Of a stretch of 64,000 nucleotides of DNA, positions 27,155 through 36,153 are shown piece by piece. Under the pieces are notes generated by a model. It was not told the origin of the DNA and made no database searches. It saw only the letters and a program-made list of their open reading frames with translations. Source of the DNA: Proteobacteria bacterium SG_bin9 (GTDB lineage: Bacteria; Pseudomonadota; Alphaproteobacteria; Rhizobiales; Xanthobacteraceae); NCBI GenBank assembly GCA_002083525.1, contig LWDM01000053.1, positions 53,693-117,692 of the forward strand, read 5' to 3'. The translations under genes were made by a program, and so were the position numbers. The number at the start of each line of letters is the position of its first letter. The first letter of the stretch is position 1.

Positions 27155-28748
27155 GATCGACGAACCACGACTGCGGCGACACGAAGCCCTTGACCTTAGT
27201 GCTCATGGCGCGCGGGTTGAGGTCGTGCACGATGAAGAGCCACGGCGGATTGTCGACCAGGCGTTCGTGCGCCTTGCGCGTCGCGTCCGCGATCACCTTC
27301 GGGTCCGTCGAATCCGACAGCGTCTTCAGCGCCTCCTCGAACTGATCGTCCTTCCACTGTTCGAAGTTGAAGCCGTTGGGAGAGAAGTTCGCCGCCGCGA
27401 AGTAACGCGCCATGATGCCGGTGTCCGACGACGGCGACGAGATGTTGAGCGCCATCGCACCCTTCAGGTTCGGTGCGTCCGGGGTCGCGCGCGCGGCAGT
27501 GAGCAGCACCTGCCACTCGATCACGTCGAACTCGACGTTGACGCCGCAGGCTTCTTTCAGGTTCTGCTGCAGGTACTCGTTCATCGGCAGCGGCAGCATT
27601 TGGCCGGAGCCGGACGATGAGATCTGCACCTTGAACGAGAGCGGCTTCGCGGCGGTGAATCCGGCCTCGGCAAGCAGTGCCTTGCCCTTCTTCGGATCGT
27701 ACGTGTAGCTGTTGGCCGGACTGCCGAAGTTCGGATCGCTCTTTTTCAGCCAGCCCACCGAAGGTTCGGCCGTACCGGCGAGCAGCGACACCAGCCCCGC
27801 CCGATCGATGCAATAGTTCAGCGCCTGCCGCACCTTCACGTCCTTGAAGGGGCTGTTGGTGGCGCCGATGTTGTAGAACCACGGCCACACGTGCGGATAC
27901 GAGCCGGAGGTGATGGTGAAGCCCGCCGCCTTCAGCGACGCGATGCCGTCTGCCGGCGGCACCTCGATCCAGTCGACCTGACCGGAGCGCAACGCCGCGA
28001 GGCGCGCGTTCGCTTCAGGAATCGGCATCAGCACGAGGTTATCGACCTTCGGCTTTTTCGCGGGGTCCCAATAGCCGTCGTTCTTCGTCAGCTCGACGCG
28101 CTCGCGCGGCACCAGCCGGGTGATCTTGAACGGCCCGGTGCCGGCCGCCGGCAGCGCTGCGACTTTCGCCCATTGCCGCTCGGCCTTCTCGAACGACGCC
28201 GGCGACGTGAACAGCAGGTACACCGCCATGTAGGGGAAATAGGACGCCGCCGTCGTGGTGGTGATGGCGACCTTGTAATCGTCGACCTTCTTATAGCTGC
28301 CCATGATCGGCACGCGGGCGCGCGACATGCCCGACGCCGGCGGCTCGAACTGCGCACTGTCCTTGTTGAAGTAGCGGTCGAGATTCCAGATCACCGCATC
28401 GGCATTGAAATCCGTGCCGTCATGAAATTTGACGCCGCGGCGCAGGTGGAAAATCCAGGTCTTGTTGTCGTCGGAGGCCTGCTCCCATTTCTCGGCGAGC
28501 CCCGGGCGCAATCCGGCCAGCTTGTCGGCGGACGCCAGATCCCACAGCACCAGCCCCTCGAAGATCGGGTAGCCCAGGAAGCGCATCCCCTCGAAACCGT
28601 TGTTGGGCAATCCTGTCGCAGTCGGAATGTCCGCCGCAGTCATGGCGATCCGCAGGGTAGTCTCGGCCTGTGCCGAATGTTGCGCCAGCACCGGCGCGGC
28701 GAACGCCAAGGCCGCAGCCATGGCGAGGGAAATCTGACGTTTGCGCAT
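27132..28748 (-). CDS. ABC transporter substrate-binding protein, family 5 (orphan)
   Basis: This 538-residue protein has a signal peptide (about 1-29, ending AQAET) and the family 5 peptide/nickel/opine binding fold, with LRPGLAEKWEQ, WIFHLRRGVKFHDG and VRQALNYCIDRAGL. It should capture a peptide-like or other small solute in the periplasm. No permease or ATPase genes are adjacent. GGGAG precedes the ATG. The ligand cannot be deduced. Confidence 0.9.
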   Translation of the reverse strand: MRKRQISLAMAAALAFAAPVLAQHSAQAETTLRIAMTAADIPTATGLPNNGFEGMRFLGYPIFEGLVLWDLASADKLAGLRPGLAEKWEQASDDNKTWIFHLRRGVKFHDGTDFNADAVIWNLDRYFNKDSAQFEPPASGMSRARVPIMGSYKKVDDYKVAITTTTAASYFPYMAVYLLFTSPASFEKAERQWAKVAALPAAGTGPFKITRLVPRERVELTKNDGYWDPAKKPKVDNLVLMPIPEANARLAALRSGQVDWIEVPPADGIASLKAAGFTITSGSYPHVWPWFYNIGATNSPFKDVKVRQALNYCIDRAGLVSLLAGTAEPSVGWLKKSDPNFGSPANSYTYDPKKGKALLAEAGFTAAKPLSFKVQISSSGSGQMLPLPMNEYLQQNLKEACGVNVEFDVIEWQVLLTAARATPDAPNLKGAMALNISSPSSDTGIMARYFAAANFSPNGFNFEQWKDDQFEEALKTLSDSTDPKVIADATRKAHERLVDNPPWLFIVHDLNPRAMSTKVKGFVSPQSWFVDLTLVGMQ

Positions 28749-28868
28749 GAAAAGCTCCCGCATCCAATGCCCATTCGCGGGCGGCGAACGGCAGGATGGC
28801 AGGAGCAAATTTCAGGCCATTACAGCTTTGCTCAAGGAACGGTCAGATGTGGGTCGGCGGCAATAGCG

Positions 28869-29414
28869 TCAGTCGCCGAAGATGTTACCGTTGACGACCG
28901 AGCAGCTGTTGTTCGCAATCGAGTACGATTGCATTTCATACGGCCCCGGCTCGTTGATGCCCGGGTAGCTCGCCTTTTGCTTGCCCGACAGGCCGTACAC
29001 CACGTTCACCGTGCACGACGAATAGGTGGCAGGATCGACGGTCACCGTCACCTGCACCGCGCCGCTTCCACCAACCGAGCTCTGAATGAAGCGTACGACG
29101 TTGCCGTTGGCCGTCACCGACGTTTTCAGACCCTTGTAATTTTCTCCGGGCCCGACACGCACCGTCTCCGCGCCTTTCCGGGCGTCGGTTCGCGTGCCCT
29201 GAATGAAGACACGGCCGCTGCTGCTGACATAACCCGCCCCGGTCACCGCGAACGACGTGTTGTAGATCGTCCCGCTCGGCGCCTTGGTGATCAGATTGAC
29301 CGTGTACGACACCTTGACCGACTTGTTGATGAGCTGCTTGGCGGGCGCCGCGGCGGCGGGCAAGCTCAGTGCGACTGCGGACGCAATAACGGCGGCTCGA
29401 ACGATGAAAGTCAT
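28869..29414 (-). CDS. Small secreted protein, paralogue A
   Basis: This 181-residue protein has a signal peptide (about 1-23). The mature part has INKSVKVSYTVNL, GYVSSSGRVFIQG, a GPGENYKG stretch, VDPATYSSCTVNVVYG and a C-terminal SCSVVNGN. The same arrangement is found in two other genes in this window (30496-31050 and 31584-32117). Two conserved cysteines suggest a disulfide. It is predicted beta-rich. I do not recognise a named family. Confidence 0.75.
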   Translation of the reverse strand: MTFIVRAAVIASAVALSLPAAAAPAKQLINKSVKVSYTVNLITKAPSGTIYNTSFAVTGAGYVSSSGRVFIQGTRTDARKGAETVRVGPGENYKGLKTSVTANGNVVRFIQSSVGGSGAVQVTVTVDPATYSSCTVNVVYGLSGKQKASYPGINEPGPYEMQSYSIANNSCSVVNGNIFGD

Positions 29415-29531
29415 CGGCTGCACTCCAGAAAATGAATTGGCTCTGAAAATAAAACAGTGGCGGGAGCGCAAGCATGCGTCCGCAGTAAAAACGACGCAAG
29501 CGAATTCAGCGCGTGACGCGCCGCACGCGCG

Positions 29532-30518
29532 CTACTTTTCCTTCTCCTGCAGCAATGCCTTGAAGCGCGGCACGTCACGCGACACGACCGCCTGCAGCGC
29601 CTCCGGCGTCTGTTCGCTAACGTCGGGCGTCACCGACGACAGATCGCGAAAGCGCTTCTGCACGATCTCGGTCGCGATCGCCTTGCGCGCCGCCTCGTTC
29701 AGCTTCGCGACGATCGCCGGCGGCGTGCCCTTCGGCACGAACAGTCCGTTCCAGCCCTGCGCTTCGAACGCCGGCAACCCCGCCTCCTCCGCTGTCGGCA
29801 GGTCCGGCAGCGACGGCAGCCGCGCGTTCGATCCGACGACGAGGCCCAACACGAGTTTTTCCTGAATGGCCTGCGCCACCGAGGTCGCGGAATCGCAGAC
29901 ACCGTCGATTTGCCCACCGATCAGATCGTTCAACGCCGGCGCCGCGCCGCGATAGCCGACCAGCGTCGCGTCGATGCCGGCGGCCTGCACGAACACCTTA
30001 CAGATGAGATAATTCGACGAGCCGACGCCGGCATGGCCGAGGTTGACCTTGCCCGGATTGGCTTTCGCGTAGGCGATGAAGTCGCTCACGCTGCGCGCGG
30101 AGAAGTCCTTCTTCAGCGCGATGATGCCGAACGTCTTCGCGACCATGCCGACGGCGACGAACGAGTCCGGTGCGAAGCTGAGTTTCGGATAGATCGCATA
30201 CGTCGCCGCATTGGTGCCGGCATTGCCGATGGCGATGGTGTAACCATCCGGCTCCGCACGCGCCGCGCGCGCCAGTGCTGTCGAACCGCCCGCACCGGCG
30301 ACATTCTCGTTCACCACCGGCTGACCGAGTGCCGCGCCCATCTGCTCGGCGACGATCCGCGCGATCACGTCCGACGTGCCGCCCGCCGCGAACGGCACGA
30401 TCATGGTGATCGGCCGCGTGGGATAATCCTGCGCGACGGCTGAGCTTGCGAACGCGAGCAACGCCGCGGCAGCAAGCGCTGCCGCCTTCATCATCCTAGC
30501 TCGAGAATGCATTTCCAT
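29532..30518 (-). CDS. Bug/TctC-family tricarboxylate-type solute-binding protein (orphan)
   Basis: This 328-residue protein has a signal peptide (cleavage near VAQDY) and the Bug family pattern YPTRPITMIVPFAAGGTSD, GVGSSNY and LPTAEEAGLPAFEAQGWNG. Bug proteins bind carboxylates or other small organic ligands for tripartite tricarboxylate transporters, but many are orphans, as here. Several ATGs at the N terminus make the exact start uncertain. The 5' end overlaps the end of secreted paralogue B by 23 bases, so the two are probably co-transcribed. Confidence 0.9.
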   Translation of the reverse strand: MEMHSRARMMKAAALAAAALLAFASSAVAQDYPTRPITMIVPFAAGGTSDVIARIVAEQMGAALGQPVVNENVAGAGGSTALARAARAEPDGYTIAIGNAGTNAATYAIYPKLSFAPDSFVAVGMVAKTFGIIALKKDFSARSVSDFIAYAKANPGKVNLGHAGVGSSNYLICKVFVQAAGIDATLVGYRGAAPALNDLIGGQIDGVCDSATSVAQAIQEKLVLGLVVGSNARLPSLPDLPTAEEAGLPAFEAQGWNGLFVPKGTPPAIVAKLNEAARKAIATEIVQKRFRDLSSVTPDVSEQTPEALQAVVSRDVPRFKALLQEKEK

Positions 30519-31050
30519 CCTGGATCGTGCACGTCATCCCGGTGGGCGTCACCGACTCAACCGTGTACATCACGCCGTCGAGACCTTTCCATTTGATCGG
30601 CGCACCACCTGCCTTGCCGAACTGAATGTTGACATCGCAGCGCGCGTAGCTTGGATCGAAGCCGATCTGCATGCGCGCCGCGCCGCTGATGAAGACGGCA
30701 TTACCGACCAGCTTGCCGCCCGAAAACTGCATCTCGCGCTGTTCGGAGTTACCCGACTGGGTTTGCCCCGGGCCGGCCTCGGTGGTGCGCGATGCGCTGA
30801 AGTATGGATTGTTGATACTGCGGCTCTGGCGAATGAACGAACGCCCGGCACTCGACACGTAGATCGTGTACCCGACATTGATGGCCGGAGTTGCAAAACG
30901 TCCGTCCGGAGCACGCTGCTGAATCTGCAGAACGAACCGCGTGACGATGGACTTGTTGCGGAGCTGCGGCGGCGCCGGACCGGCGTCGGCCAGTTCAATC
31001 GTGAAAATCGACGCAACGGCAATCAACGCAATCGAGAGCAATACACGCAT
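30496..31050 (-). CDS. Small secreted protein, paralogue B
   Basis: This 184-residue protein has a signal peptide (about 1-23, ending ADAGP). The mature part has LRNKSIVTRFVLQ, YVSSAGRSFIRQ, EAGPGQTQ, FSGGKLVGNAVF, FDPSYARCDVNIQFGK and a C-terminal MTCTIQDGN. It is a paralogue of the genes at 28869-29414 and 31584-32117. The ATG has AGGGAA 7 bases upstream. Its stop lies inside the start of the downstream Bug-family gene. Function unknown. Confidence 0.75.
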   Translation of the reverse strand: MRVLLSIALIAVASIFTIELADAGPAPPQLRNKSIVTRFVLQIQQRAPDGRFATPAINVGYTIYVSSAGRSFIRQSRSINNPYFSASRTTEAGPGQTQSGNSEQREMQFSGGKLVGNAVFISGAARMQIGFDPSYARCDVNIQFGKAGGAPIKWKGLDGVMYTVESVTPTGMTCTIQDGNAFSS

Positions 31051-31193
31051 GGCAATTTCCCTGCTGATAGGAACGTCGCCTTCCAGAACCTGCTTTGGAT
31101 TTTCTTGGCGCGAGCTGAGACGGTAACGCGCGGCCAGTCTAGCGCGCGCCGGCGTCAACCCGCCAGTCCGGCCGCTAGCGATTTTTGCGACGC

Positions 31194-31571
31194 TCAGATG
31201 AACGACGGGACGCCGTTGCCGACCGACCAGTTTTCCTTCGCGGACGGCAGAATGTTGATCCAGACATCCTCCGGCCTGAGGCCCGGATCGGCGCCGAGAC
31301 ACTCCACGATCCGCTTGAACAGGGCGGTCTTCTGCGCGCGCGTACGCGTGTCGAACACCGTGATCTGGATGTAGACGACATCGGCGCTGCGCGCGACGCC
31401 GTAGCCGTTGCCATGCTGGAAGTTCGAGGCGTCATGCTCGGTGATGGAAATGAAGCGGTCGCCGTCCGGCGTACTCAGCGTTTCGCGCATCGCCTCGTAG
31501 AGACCGTCCATGATGGCCTTGCGATAGGCGGCCGGCTTTCCGGCAAGCATTGAAATACGAACCAACGGCAT
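31194..31571 (-). CDS. Tautomerase family protein
   Basis: This 125-residue protein begins MPLVRISMLAGKP, so removal of the initiator Met exposes the N-terminal proline that serves as catalytic base in the tautomerase superfamily. A GTG two codons upstream would shift the proline by two residues and is therefore less likely; AGGAG lies five bases before the chosen ATG. The length exceeds 4-oxalocrotonate tautomerase and fits the tautomerase_2 class. It sits between secreted paralogues B and C. The substrate is unknown. Confidence 0.83.
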   Translation of the reverse strand: MPLVRISMLAGKPAAYRKAIMDGLYEAMRETLSTPDGDRFISITEHDASNFQHGNGYGVARSADVVYIQITVFDTRTRAQKTALFKRIVECLGADPGLRPEDVWINILPSAKENWSVGNGVPSFI

Positions 31572-31583
31572 GGGCACTCCTAT

Positions 31584-32117
31584 CTAATTCGCCACCTGAT
31601 TGCCCTCGGCGATCGAACAGCTCTGACCTGAATACGATGTCGAGATCAGTTCGAGGATGCCGCCGCGCGGGCCGCGCCGCGTCACGCTCCCGCCCTCGGG
31701 CTTGCCGTACAGCACGTCGACGGTGCAGCTTGAGAAGCCTGGATCGAAGCTGACGATCGTCCGGCCCGCGCCGCCACCGCGATTGGCGATGGCGATCAGC
31801 TTGCCGCCCTGGAAGCTCGCGGATCGCGCGATGCCGGAGTTGGTTGTGGCCTCGCCCGGTCCCGCCTCGCCAGTCTGCCCGCCCGCAATCCGTTTGACGA
31901 AGATGCGTCCGGCCGAACTGACATAGAAGAGTTGCTGCACGTTGCCTCCGCCCGTCACCATGCGGCCGTCCGGACGGCGCAGCGTGTTCGTGAGGGTAAA
32001 GGACACGCGAACTGTTTTGTTAAGGAGTGGTCGCGGCGCCGGTTGAGCGGCGGCCGGCGCATCGACGGCAAGGACGAGCAACGCGGCAAACGCGATCGCA
32101 AGGCAACGGACGGACAT
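31584..32117 (-). CDS. Small secreted protein, paralogue C
   Basis: This 177-residue protein has a signal peptide (about 1-25). The mature part shows LLNKTVRVSFTLTN, FYVSSAGRIFVKR, EAGPGEAT, FQGGKLIAIAN, FDPGFSSCTVDVLYGK and a C-terminal QSCSIAEGN. These landmarks occur in the same order as in paralogues A and B. GGAGAGG lies six bases before the ATG. The tautomerase gene follows 12 bases later, suggesting an operon. Function unknown. Confidence 0.75.
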   Translation of the reverse strand: MSVRCLAIAFAALLVLAVDAPAAAQPAPRPLLNKTVRVSFTLTNTLRRPDGRMVTGGGNVQQLFYVSSAGRIFVKRIAGGQTGEAGPGEATTNSGIARSASFQGGKLIAIANRGGGAGRTIVSFDPGFSSCTVDVLYGKPEGGSVTRRGPRGGILELISTSYSGQSCSIAEGNQVAN

Positions 32118-32155
32118 CGGCGCCTCTCCAAGACGAGGCCGCGACTGTCGAATGA

Positions 32156-32198
32156 TCAGGCGAACTTGTCCAGATGCGCGACGAGGCCAGCGAACAGG
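32156..32198 (-). pseudogene. Fragment of a purQ 3' end
   Basis: Read on the minus strand, this stretch encodes LFAGLVAHLDKFA followed by a stop. The final residues of intact purQ are LFAGLVAHLDKAA. At DNA level 32165-32198 matches 33283-33316 at 31 of 34 positions in the same orientation. Upstream of the LFAG codons no homology remains. It looks like a displaced purQ tail. Confidence 0.7.
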
Positions 32199-32300
32199 AC
32201 GAACCTCGATGCGGAGAGACGGGTTTACGTTTCGGTAAGACTGCAATTTTCAGGCAGCATGGAATGATTATTTAAGCTGTCGGTTGTAGATCGTCTCGCC

Positions 32301-32843
32301 ATGTCGTGGGCGGCAATCGATGTATTGAATCTGATATGCTGGGCGTTCGTCTTCGGCTGTTCAACGATCTCAGCCACGCGGCATGGATACAGGTTGACGT
32401 CGACAGCCTTCCGCACCGGGCGGCTACTGGTTCACAAATCACTCGAACCGATCCAGCAGCTCAGCTTCGTGAAAAAATTCTGGTATTGGGACTATGAAAG
32501 CCACAGGGCAGCATTTTTCATTGCGCCGCTGACTTGGCTCACAATCGTTGCGTTCCTGGTTCTGCTTTTCGCGGTCTCTCTGATCGCATCGCTCGTTGCG
32601 ATCAGAATTTACCACGAATCGACACTCTCGGATCAGCCGATCCGAAGTGTTCAAGGGATCGTAGTTGCTGCGCTTTTCACTCTAGTTTGGTCGGTCTATC
32701 GATTCCGGTTGTGGGCGCACCGCATCCCCCCTCGCGATCCCTCGCAGATATCGACACTGCACAAGATCGGACGCCTCTCGGTCGGCCTCTGCATCGCCGC
32801 GCCGATCCTCTACGGCATCGGCTGGTTCATTTGGGGCCGGTGA
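32301..32843 (+). CDS. Hypothetical membrane protein
   Basis: This 180-residue protein has about four hydrophobic segments (around 5-22, 71-100, 117-135 and 157-177) separated by basic loops. Base composition is less GC-rich than in neighbouring genes. Its stop overlaps the GTG of the next membrane protein gene (GTGA). No named domain was recognised. It lies between the two copies of the purQ tail and may be foreign DNA. Confidence 0.6.
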   Translation: MSWAAIDVLNLICWAFVFGCSTISATRHGYRLTSTAFRTGRLLVHKSLEPIQQLSFVKKFWYWDYESHRAAFFIAPLTWLTIVAFLVLLFAVSLIASLVAIRIYHESTLSDQPIRSVQGIVVAALFTLVWSVYRFRLWAHRIPPRDPSQISTLHKIGRLSVGLCIAAPILYGIGWFIWGR

Positions 32844-33271
32844 GCGTGGTCAATCCGTTTACACACCCCGAACTCCAACCGCCTTTCCGGCTGGGGTTTG
32901 CGATCATTCTCGGCGTCATCGTCAGTATGGCCGAGTGCGTGCTCTTGCTTGCTGGAATCCATCCATCAACCGCCTTCCTGATCGTGGGCTGGTTGGTCGC
33001 CGCGCTGGGCGCCGGGTATTGGGACTGGCAGCTAGGGCCCTATCGAACCTACGAACATGTCGCAGGACTGATTGTCGTTCTGATACTCGCAGGCGCTCTT
33101 TGGTTCATGACGGGTGAGCTGATCGAGAAGCCCGAGAGCGTCACGCAGTCCTGGCGCAGAGGTTTGCGCACGCTGCTCTTAGCTAACTCGTGCGCTGCCG
33201 CAACAGCCGTTGCCGTGATCTGGTTCGTTCGCGATCTTTATGAACGCGTTCGTGGCACGCCTCGTGGGTGA
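32840..33271 (+). CDS. Hypothetical membrane protein (coupled to the previous gene)
   Basis: This 143-residue protein has four hydrophobic segments (about 16-38, 42-60, 72-90 and 110-128). The GTG at 32840 overlaps the preceding stop codon by four bases, a classic translational-coupling arrangement; the frame is open further upstream but there overlaps the previous gene. It ends 2 bases before the convergent purQ stop. No named domain was recognised. Confidence 0.6.
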   Translation: MSVVNPFTHPELQPPFRLGFAIILGVIVSMAECVLLLAGIHPSTAFLIVGWLVAALGAGYWDWQLGPYRTYEHVAGLIVVLILAGALWFMTGELIEKPESVTQSWRRGLRTLLLANSCAAATAVAVIWFVRDLYERVRGTPRG

Positions 33272-33273
33272 AG

Positions 33274-33975
33274 CTACGCCGCCTTGTCCAGATGCGCGAC
33301 GAGACCGGCGAAGAGGCCGCGGCCGTCGGTGCAGCCCATGATGTCTTCGACGTGGTTCTCCGGATGCGGCATCATGCCGAGCACGTTGCCCTTGTCGTTG
33401 ACGATGCCGGCGATCGCGTTGGTCGCGCCGTTGATGTTGTGTCCGTCGGCAAGCTCGCCCTGCGGGCTGCAGTAGCGATAGAGCACGCGCCCCTCGCCCT
33501 CGAGCCGTTTCACGGTCTCATCGTCCGCCGCGTAGTTGCCCTCGCCATGCGCCACCGGCACGCGGATCACCTGGCCGGCGTTGTAACCGCGCGTGAAGGC
33601 CGAGTCCGAGCGCTCGACGCGGAGGTGCACGTCCTTGCAAATGAACTTCAGCTTGGCGTTGCGCATGAGCACGCCGGGCAGCAGTCCAGACTCGCAGAGA
33701 ATCTGGAAGCCGTTGCAGACGCCGAGCACGAGGCCGCCCTTGGCGGCGAAGTCGCGCACCGCATCCATCACCGGCGCGCGGCCGGCAATAGCGCCGCAGC
33801 GCAGATAGTCGCCGTAGGAAAAGCCGCCGGGCACCACGACCAGGTCGGTGCCCTTGGGCAGCGATGTCTCCGCGTGCCACACCATCGCGGGTTCATGACC
33901 CGATGCGAGCTTCAAGGCGCGCGCCATGTCGCGCTCGCGATTGATTCCAGGAAAGACGAGAACGGCGGATTTCAT
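33274..33975 (-). CDS. purQ: Phosphoribosylformylglycinamidine synthase, glutaminase subunit
   Basis: This 233-residue class I glutamine amidotransferase supplies ammonia to PurL. The nucleophile cysteine is in GVCNGFQILCESGLLPG, and the His/Glu of the triad are in MMPHPENHVED near the C terminus. PGGFSYGDYLR forms the oxyanion region. The last 34 coding bases are repeated at 32165-32198. The ATG gives the expected family N terminus MKSAVLVFPG. Confidence 0.97.
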   Translation of the reverse strand: MKSAVLVFPGINRERDMARALKLASGHEPAMVWHAETSLPKGTDLVVVPGGFSYGDYLRCGAIAGRAPVMDAVRDFAAKGGLVLGVCNGFQILCESGLLPGVLMRNAKLKFICKDVHLRVERSDSAFTRGYNAGQVIRVPVAHGEGNYAADDETVKRLEGEGRVLYRYCSPQGELADGHNINGATNAIAGIVNDKGNVLGMMPHPENHVEDIMGCTDGRGLFAGLVAHLDKAA

Positions 33976-34093
33976 GATGGTCCGGGAGGGTTGGCGATTC
34001 ACCTGTGACACTGCTGACATACCCATTTGACGCGGGTTTTTCCAGTGCTACCCTCACAGAAACGCACGCTATTGCGGGCCAAAACGATCAGGG

Positions 34094-35119
34094 ATGGAAG
34101 CCATGAATGTGCCGTCATCCGCCCTACCCGTCGCCGAAAAAGTCTCCACCGAAGGCATCGTTGCCGCCGGTGTTTACGTCGAAGGCCGCCGCGTCGCCAA
34201 TATCGCGCTCGATGAGGCCGCAAGCTGGCGCAGCAAGCCCGACCATGTGGTCTGGATCGGGTTGCATGAACCCGACATGTCGATCCTGACCGCCGTGCAG
34301 CGGCAGTTCCAGTTGCACGACCTCGCCATCGAGGACGCCGATCACGCGCATCAGCGGCCGAAGATCGAGCAATACGGCGACGCGCTGTTCATCGTCGCGC
34401 GCACGGCGCAGCTCGTCGACGGCAACATCGCCTTCGGCGAAACTCATCTGTTCGTCGGCGAAGGATATCTGGTCTCGGTGCGCCACGGCGCATCGACGTC
34501 CTATGCGCCGGTCCGCGAGCGCTGCGAAAGCTGCCCGCGCGCACTCGCGCGTGGCGAGGACTACATCCTCTATGCAATCCTCGACTTCATTGTTGATAAC
34601 TACTCGCCGGTGCTGGAGACGCTTCAGGAAGAAATCGAGGCGATGGAGGAACTGGTCCTCGCCAACGGCATGACGCGCACCCAGATCGAGCGGCTTTATC
34701 TGCTCCGCCGCGATCTCCTGCGGCTGCGCAACGCCGTCGGCCCGCTGGTGGAGGTTTGCCGGCGGCTGGAGCACGACAGCCTGCCGATGATCCGCACCAC
34801 CATGCAGCCGCTGTTCCGCGACGTCACCGACCACGTCAGGACGGTTCAGGAGCAGATCGATTCCATGCGTGAGGTGCTGGCGTTCGCTTTCGAAGCCAGC
34901 CTGCTGGTCGGCCAGGCGCAGGAGACGGCGGTGTCGAAGAAGTTGGCGTCGTGGCTGGCGATCATCGCGGTGCCGACCGCGATCGCCGGAATCTACGGCA
35001 TGAACTTCAAGAACATGCCGGAACTTGAATTGAAGTACGGCTACTACACGGTGGTCGCGATCATCCTGACCGCTTGCGCGACGCTGTTCTATCGCTTCCG
35101 CAGAGCCGGATGGCTGTAG
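34094..35119 (+). CDS. corA: CorA-family divalent metal transporter
   Basis: This 341-residue protein has a long cytoplasmic N-terminal domain and two C-terminal membrane helices. The signature YGMNFKNMPE lies between them. A helical stalk contains VLAFAFEASLLVGQAQ. CorA proteins form pentameric Mg2+ channels, and some members move Co2+, Ni2+ or Zn2+. A second ATG three codons downstream is an alternative start. The gene lies between purQ and a secreted protein gene on the other strand. Confidence 0.92.
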   Translation: MEAMNVPSSALPVAEKVSTEGIVAAGVYVEGRRVANIALDEAASWRSKPDHVVWIGLHEPDMSILTAVQRQFQLHDLAIEDADHAHQRPKIEQYGDALFIVARTAQLVDGNIAFGETHLFVGEGYLVSVRHGASTSYAPVRERCESCPRALARGEDYILYAILDFIVDNYSPVLETLQEEIEAMEELVLANGMTRTQIERLYLLRRDLLRLRNAVGPLVEVCRRLEHDSLPMIRTTMQPLFRDVTDHVRTVQEQIDSMREVLAFAFEASLLVGQAQETAVSKKLASWLAIIAVPTAIAGIYGMNFKNMPELELKYGYYTVVAIILTACATLFYRFRRAGWL

Positions 35120-35141
35120 CGCGGCGCGCTGGCGCGTTGCG

Positions 35142-35891
35142 CTAGATCGACTGCTGCTTCGGTTGCTGTTTCGGCGGCTGTGCCGGGCGTGGTTGTTGCG
35201 GCTGCGACTGGAACGGGGGCAGCGTCACCTTCGGCGCGGTCGATGAGGTGTCCGCGTCCTTGATTTCCGTAAGCTCGACGAACTGCGCCAGCGTCTTCTG
35301 CGAAAACTCGCGGTCGGGCGACACCGCGTTGATCTGCATCATCACCGGACCGGCGAAGATGATCGCGATGTTGACGTACGTCACCTTGTCGCCCGCAGTC
35401 ACCTTCGTCTCGTTCACGACACCGGGGAAGCCCTTCAACGTCCGCGATTCAGCCAGCAACGTTTCGAGGTTGCGCGTGTTGCCGAGCTTGTCAGTGCCGG
35501 CGTTGCCGGTCTGCAAGCTCTTCGGGAAGTCGATCTTGGCATATTTCTCCAGCGCCTTCGGATCGGGGTCGCGCGTGGGGCTGCGGCGGTTGACGATAGT
35601 CACCTGCGCCTGGTCGGGACAGGCAAGCGGCTTGCAGACAAAGACGCGGTTGCCGGTCGTATTGTCGGAGCGGCCGGTCCACTTGTCGGGATCGGGCGCA
35701 CGGACCGTGATCTGGACATCGCCCGAGAGCGGCTTTTTCGGCTCCGCGTCCTGCTTGGCGGCAGGCGGCGCCGCCGCGTCGGGTGTTTGTTGCGCGAACG
35801 CAGAGACACTCGCAATCAAGAGCAACGCGAGGCTTGCCGCGAACGCCCGGCCGCTGATGTCGTACCGTCTGTCGTACCTTGGCCGCCGCAT
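35142..35891 (-). CDS. Secreted hypothetical protein
   Basis: This 249-residue protein has an extended signal peptide (about 1-34, ending AFAQQ) and a mature domain with two cysteines (VFVCKPLACPDQ). It ends in a Gln/Pro-rich tail (QSQPQQPRPAQPPKQQ). It follows purS by 22 bases and is probably co-transcribed with it, although its role is unlikely to be in purine synthesis. GGAGG is upstream. No named domain was recognised. Confidence 0.7.
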   Translation of the reverse strand: MRRPRYDRRYDISGRAFAASLALLLIASVSAFAQQTPDAAAPPAAKQDAEPKKPLSGDVQITVRAPDPDKWTGRSDNTTGNRVFVCKPLACPDQAQVTIVNRRSPTRDPDPKALEKYAKIDFPKSLQTGNAGTDKLGNTRNLETLLAESRTLKGFPGVVNETKVTAGDKVTYVNIAIIFAGPVMMQINAVSPDREFSQKTLAQFVELTEIKDADTSSTAPKVTLPPFQSQPQQPRPAQPPKQQPKQQSI

Positions 35892-35913
35892 CCTGCCTCC
35901 AGCGGAGAGGAGA

Positions 35914-36153
35914 TCAGATCACTTCCACCCGGTAGTTCTCGATCACGGTATTGGCGAGCAGCTTGTCGGCCGCCTCTTTCAGCAATGCTTCGGCCTTGGC
36001 CTTGTCGCCCGAGGCGAGTTCGATGTCGAAGACCTTGCCCTGCCGCACGCTGGCGACGCCCTCGACGCCGAGCGATTTCAGCGCACCTTCGATCGCCTTA
36101 CCTTGCGGATCGAGAATGCCGGACTTCAACGTAACAGTGACACGCGCTTTCAT
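35914..36153 (-). CDS. purS: Phosphoribosylformylglycinamidine synthase subunit PurS
   Basis: This 79-residue protein assembles with PurL and PurQ and helps channel ammonia. The pattern KARVTVTLKSGILDPQGKAI followed by ALKSLG and VRQGKVFDIEL is typical. GAGG precedes the ATG by six bases. Confidence 0.95.
   Translation of the reverse strand: MKARVTVTLKSGILDPQGKAIEGALKSLGVEGVASVRQGKVFDIELASGDKAKAEALLKEAADKLLANTVIENYRVEVI

Noticed and set aside
27891..29435. A 514-codon plus-strand frame across two minus-strand genes
   Set aside because: It spans an intergenic gap and two well-supported exported proteins, and its product is extremely Arg-rich without motifs.
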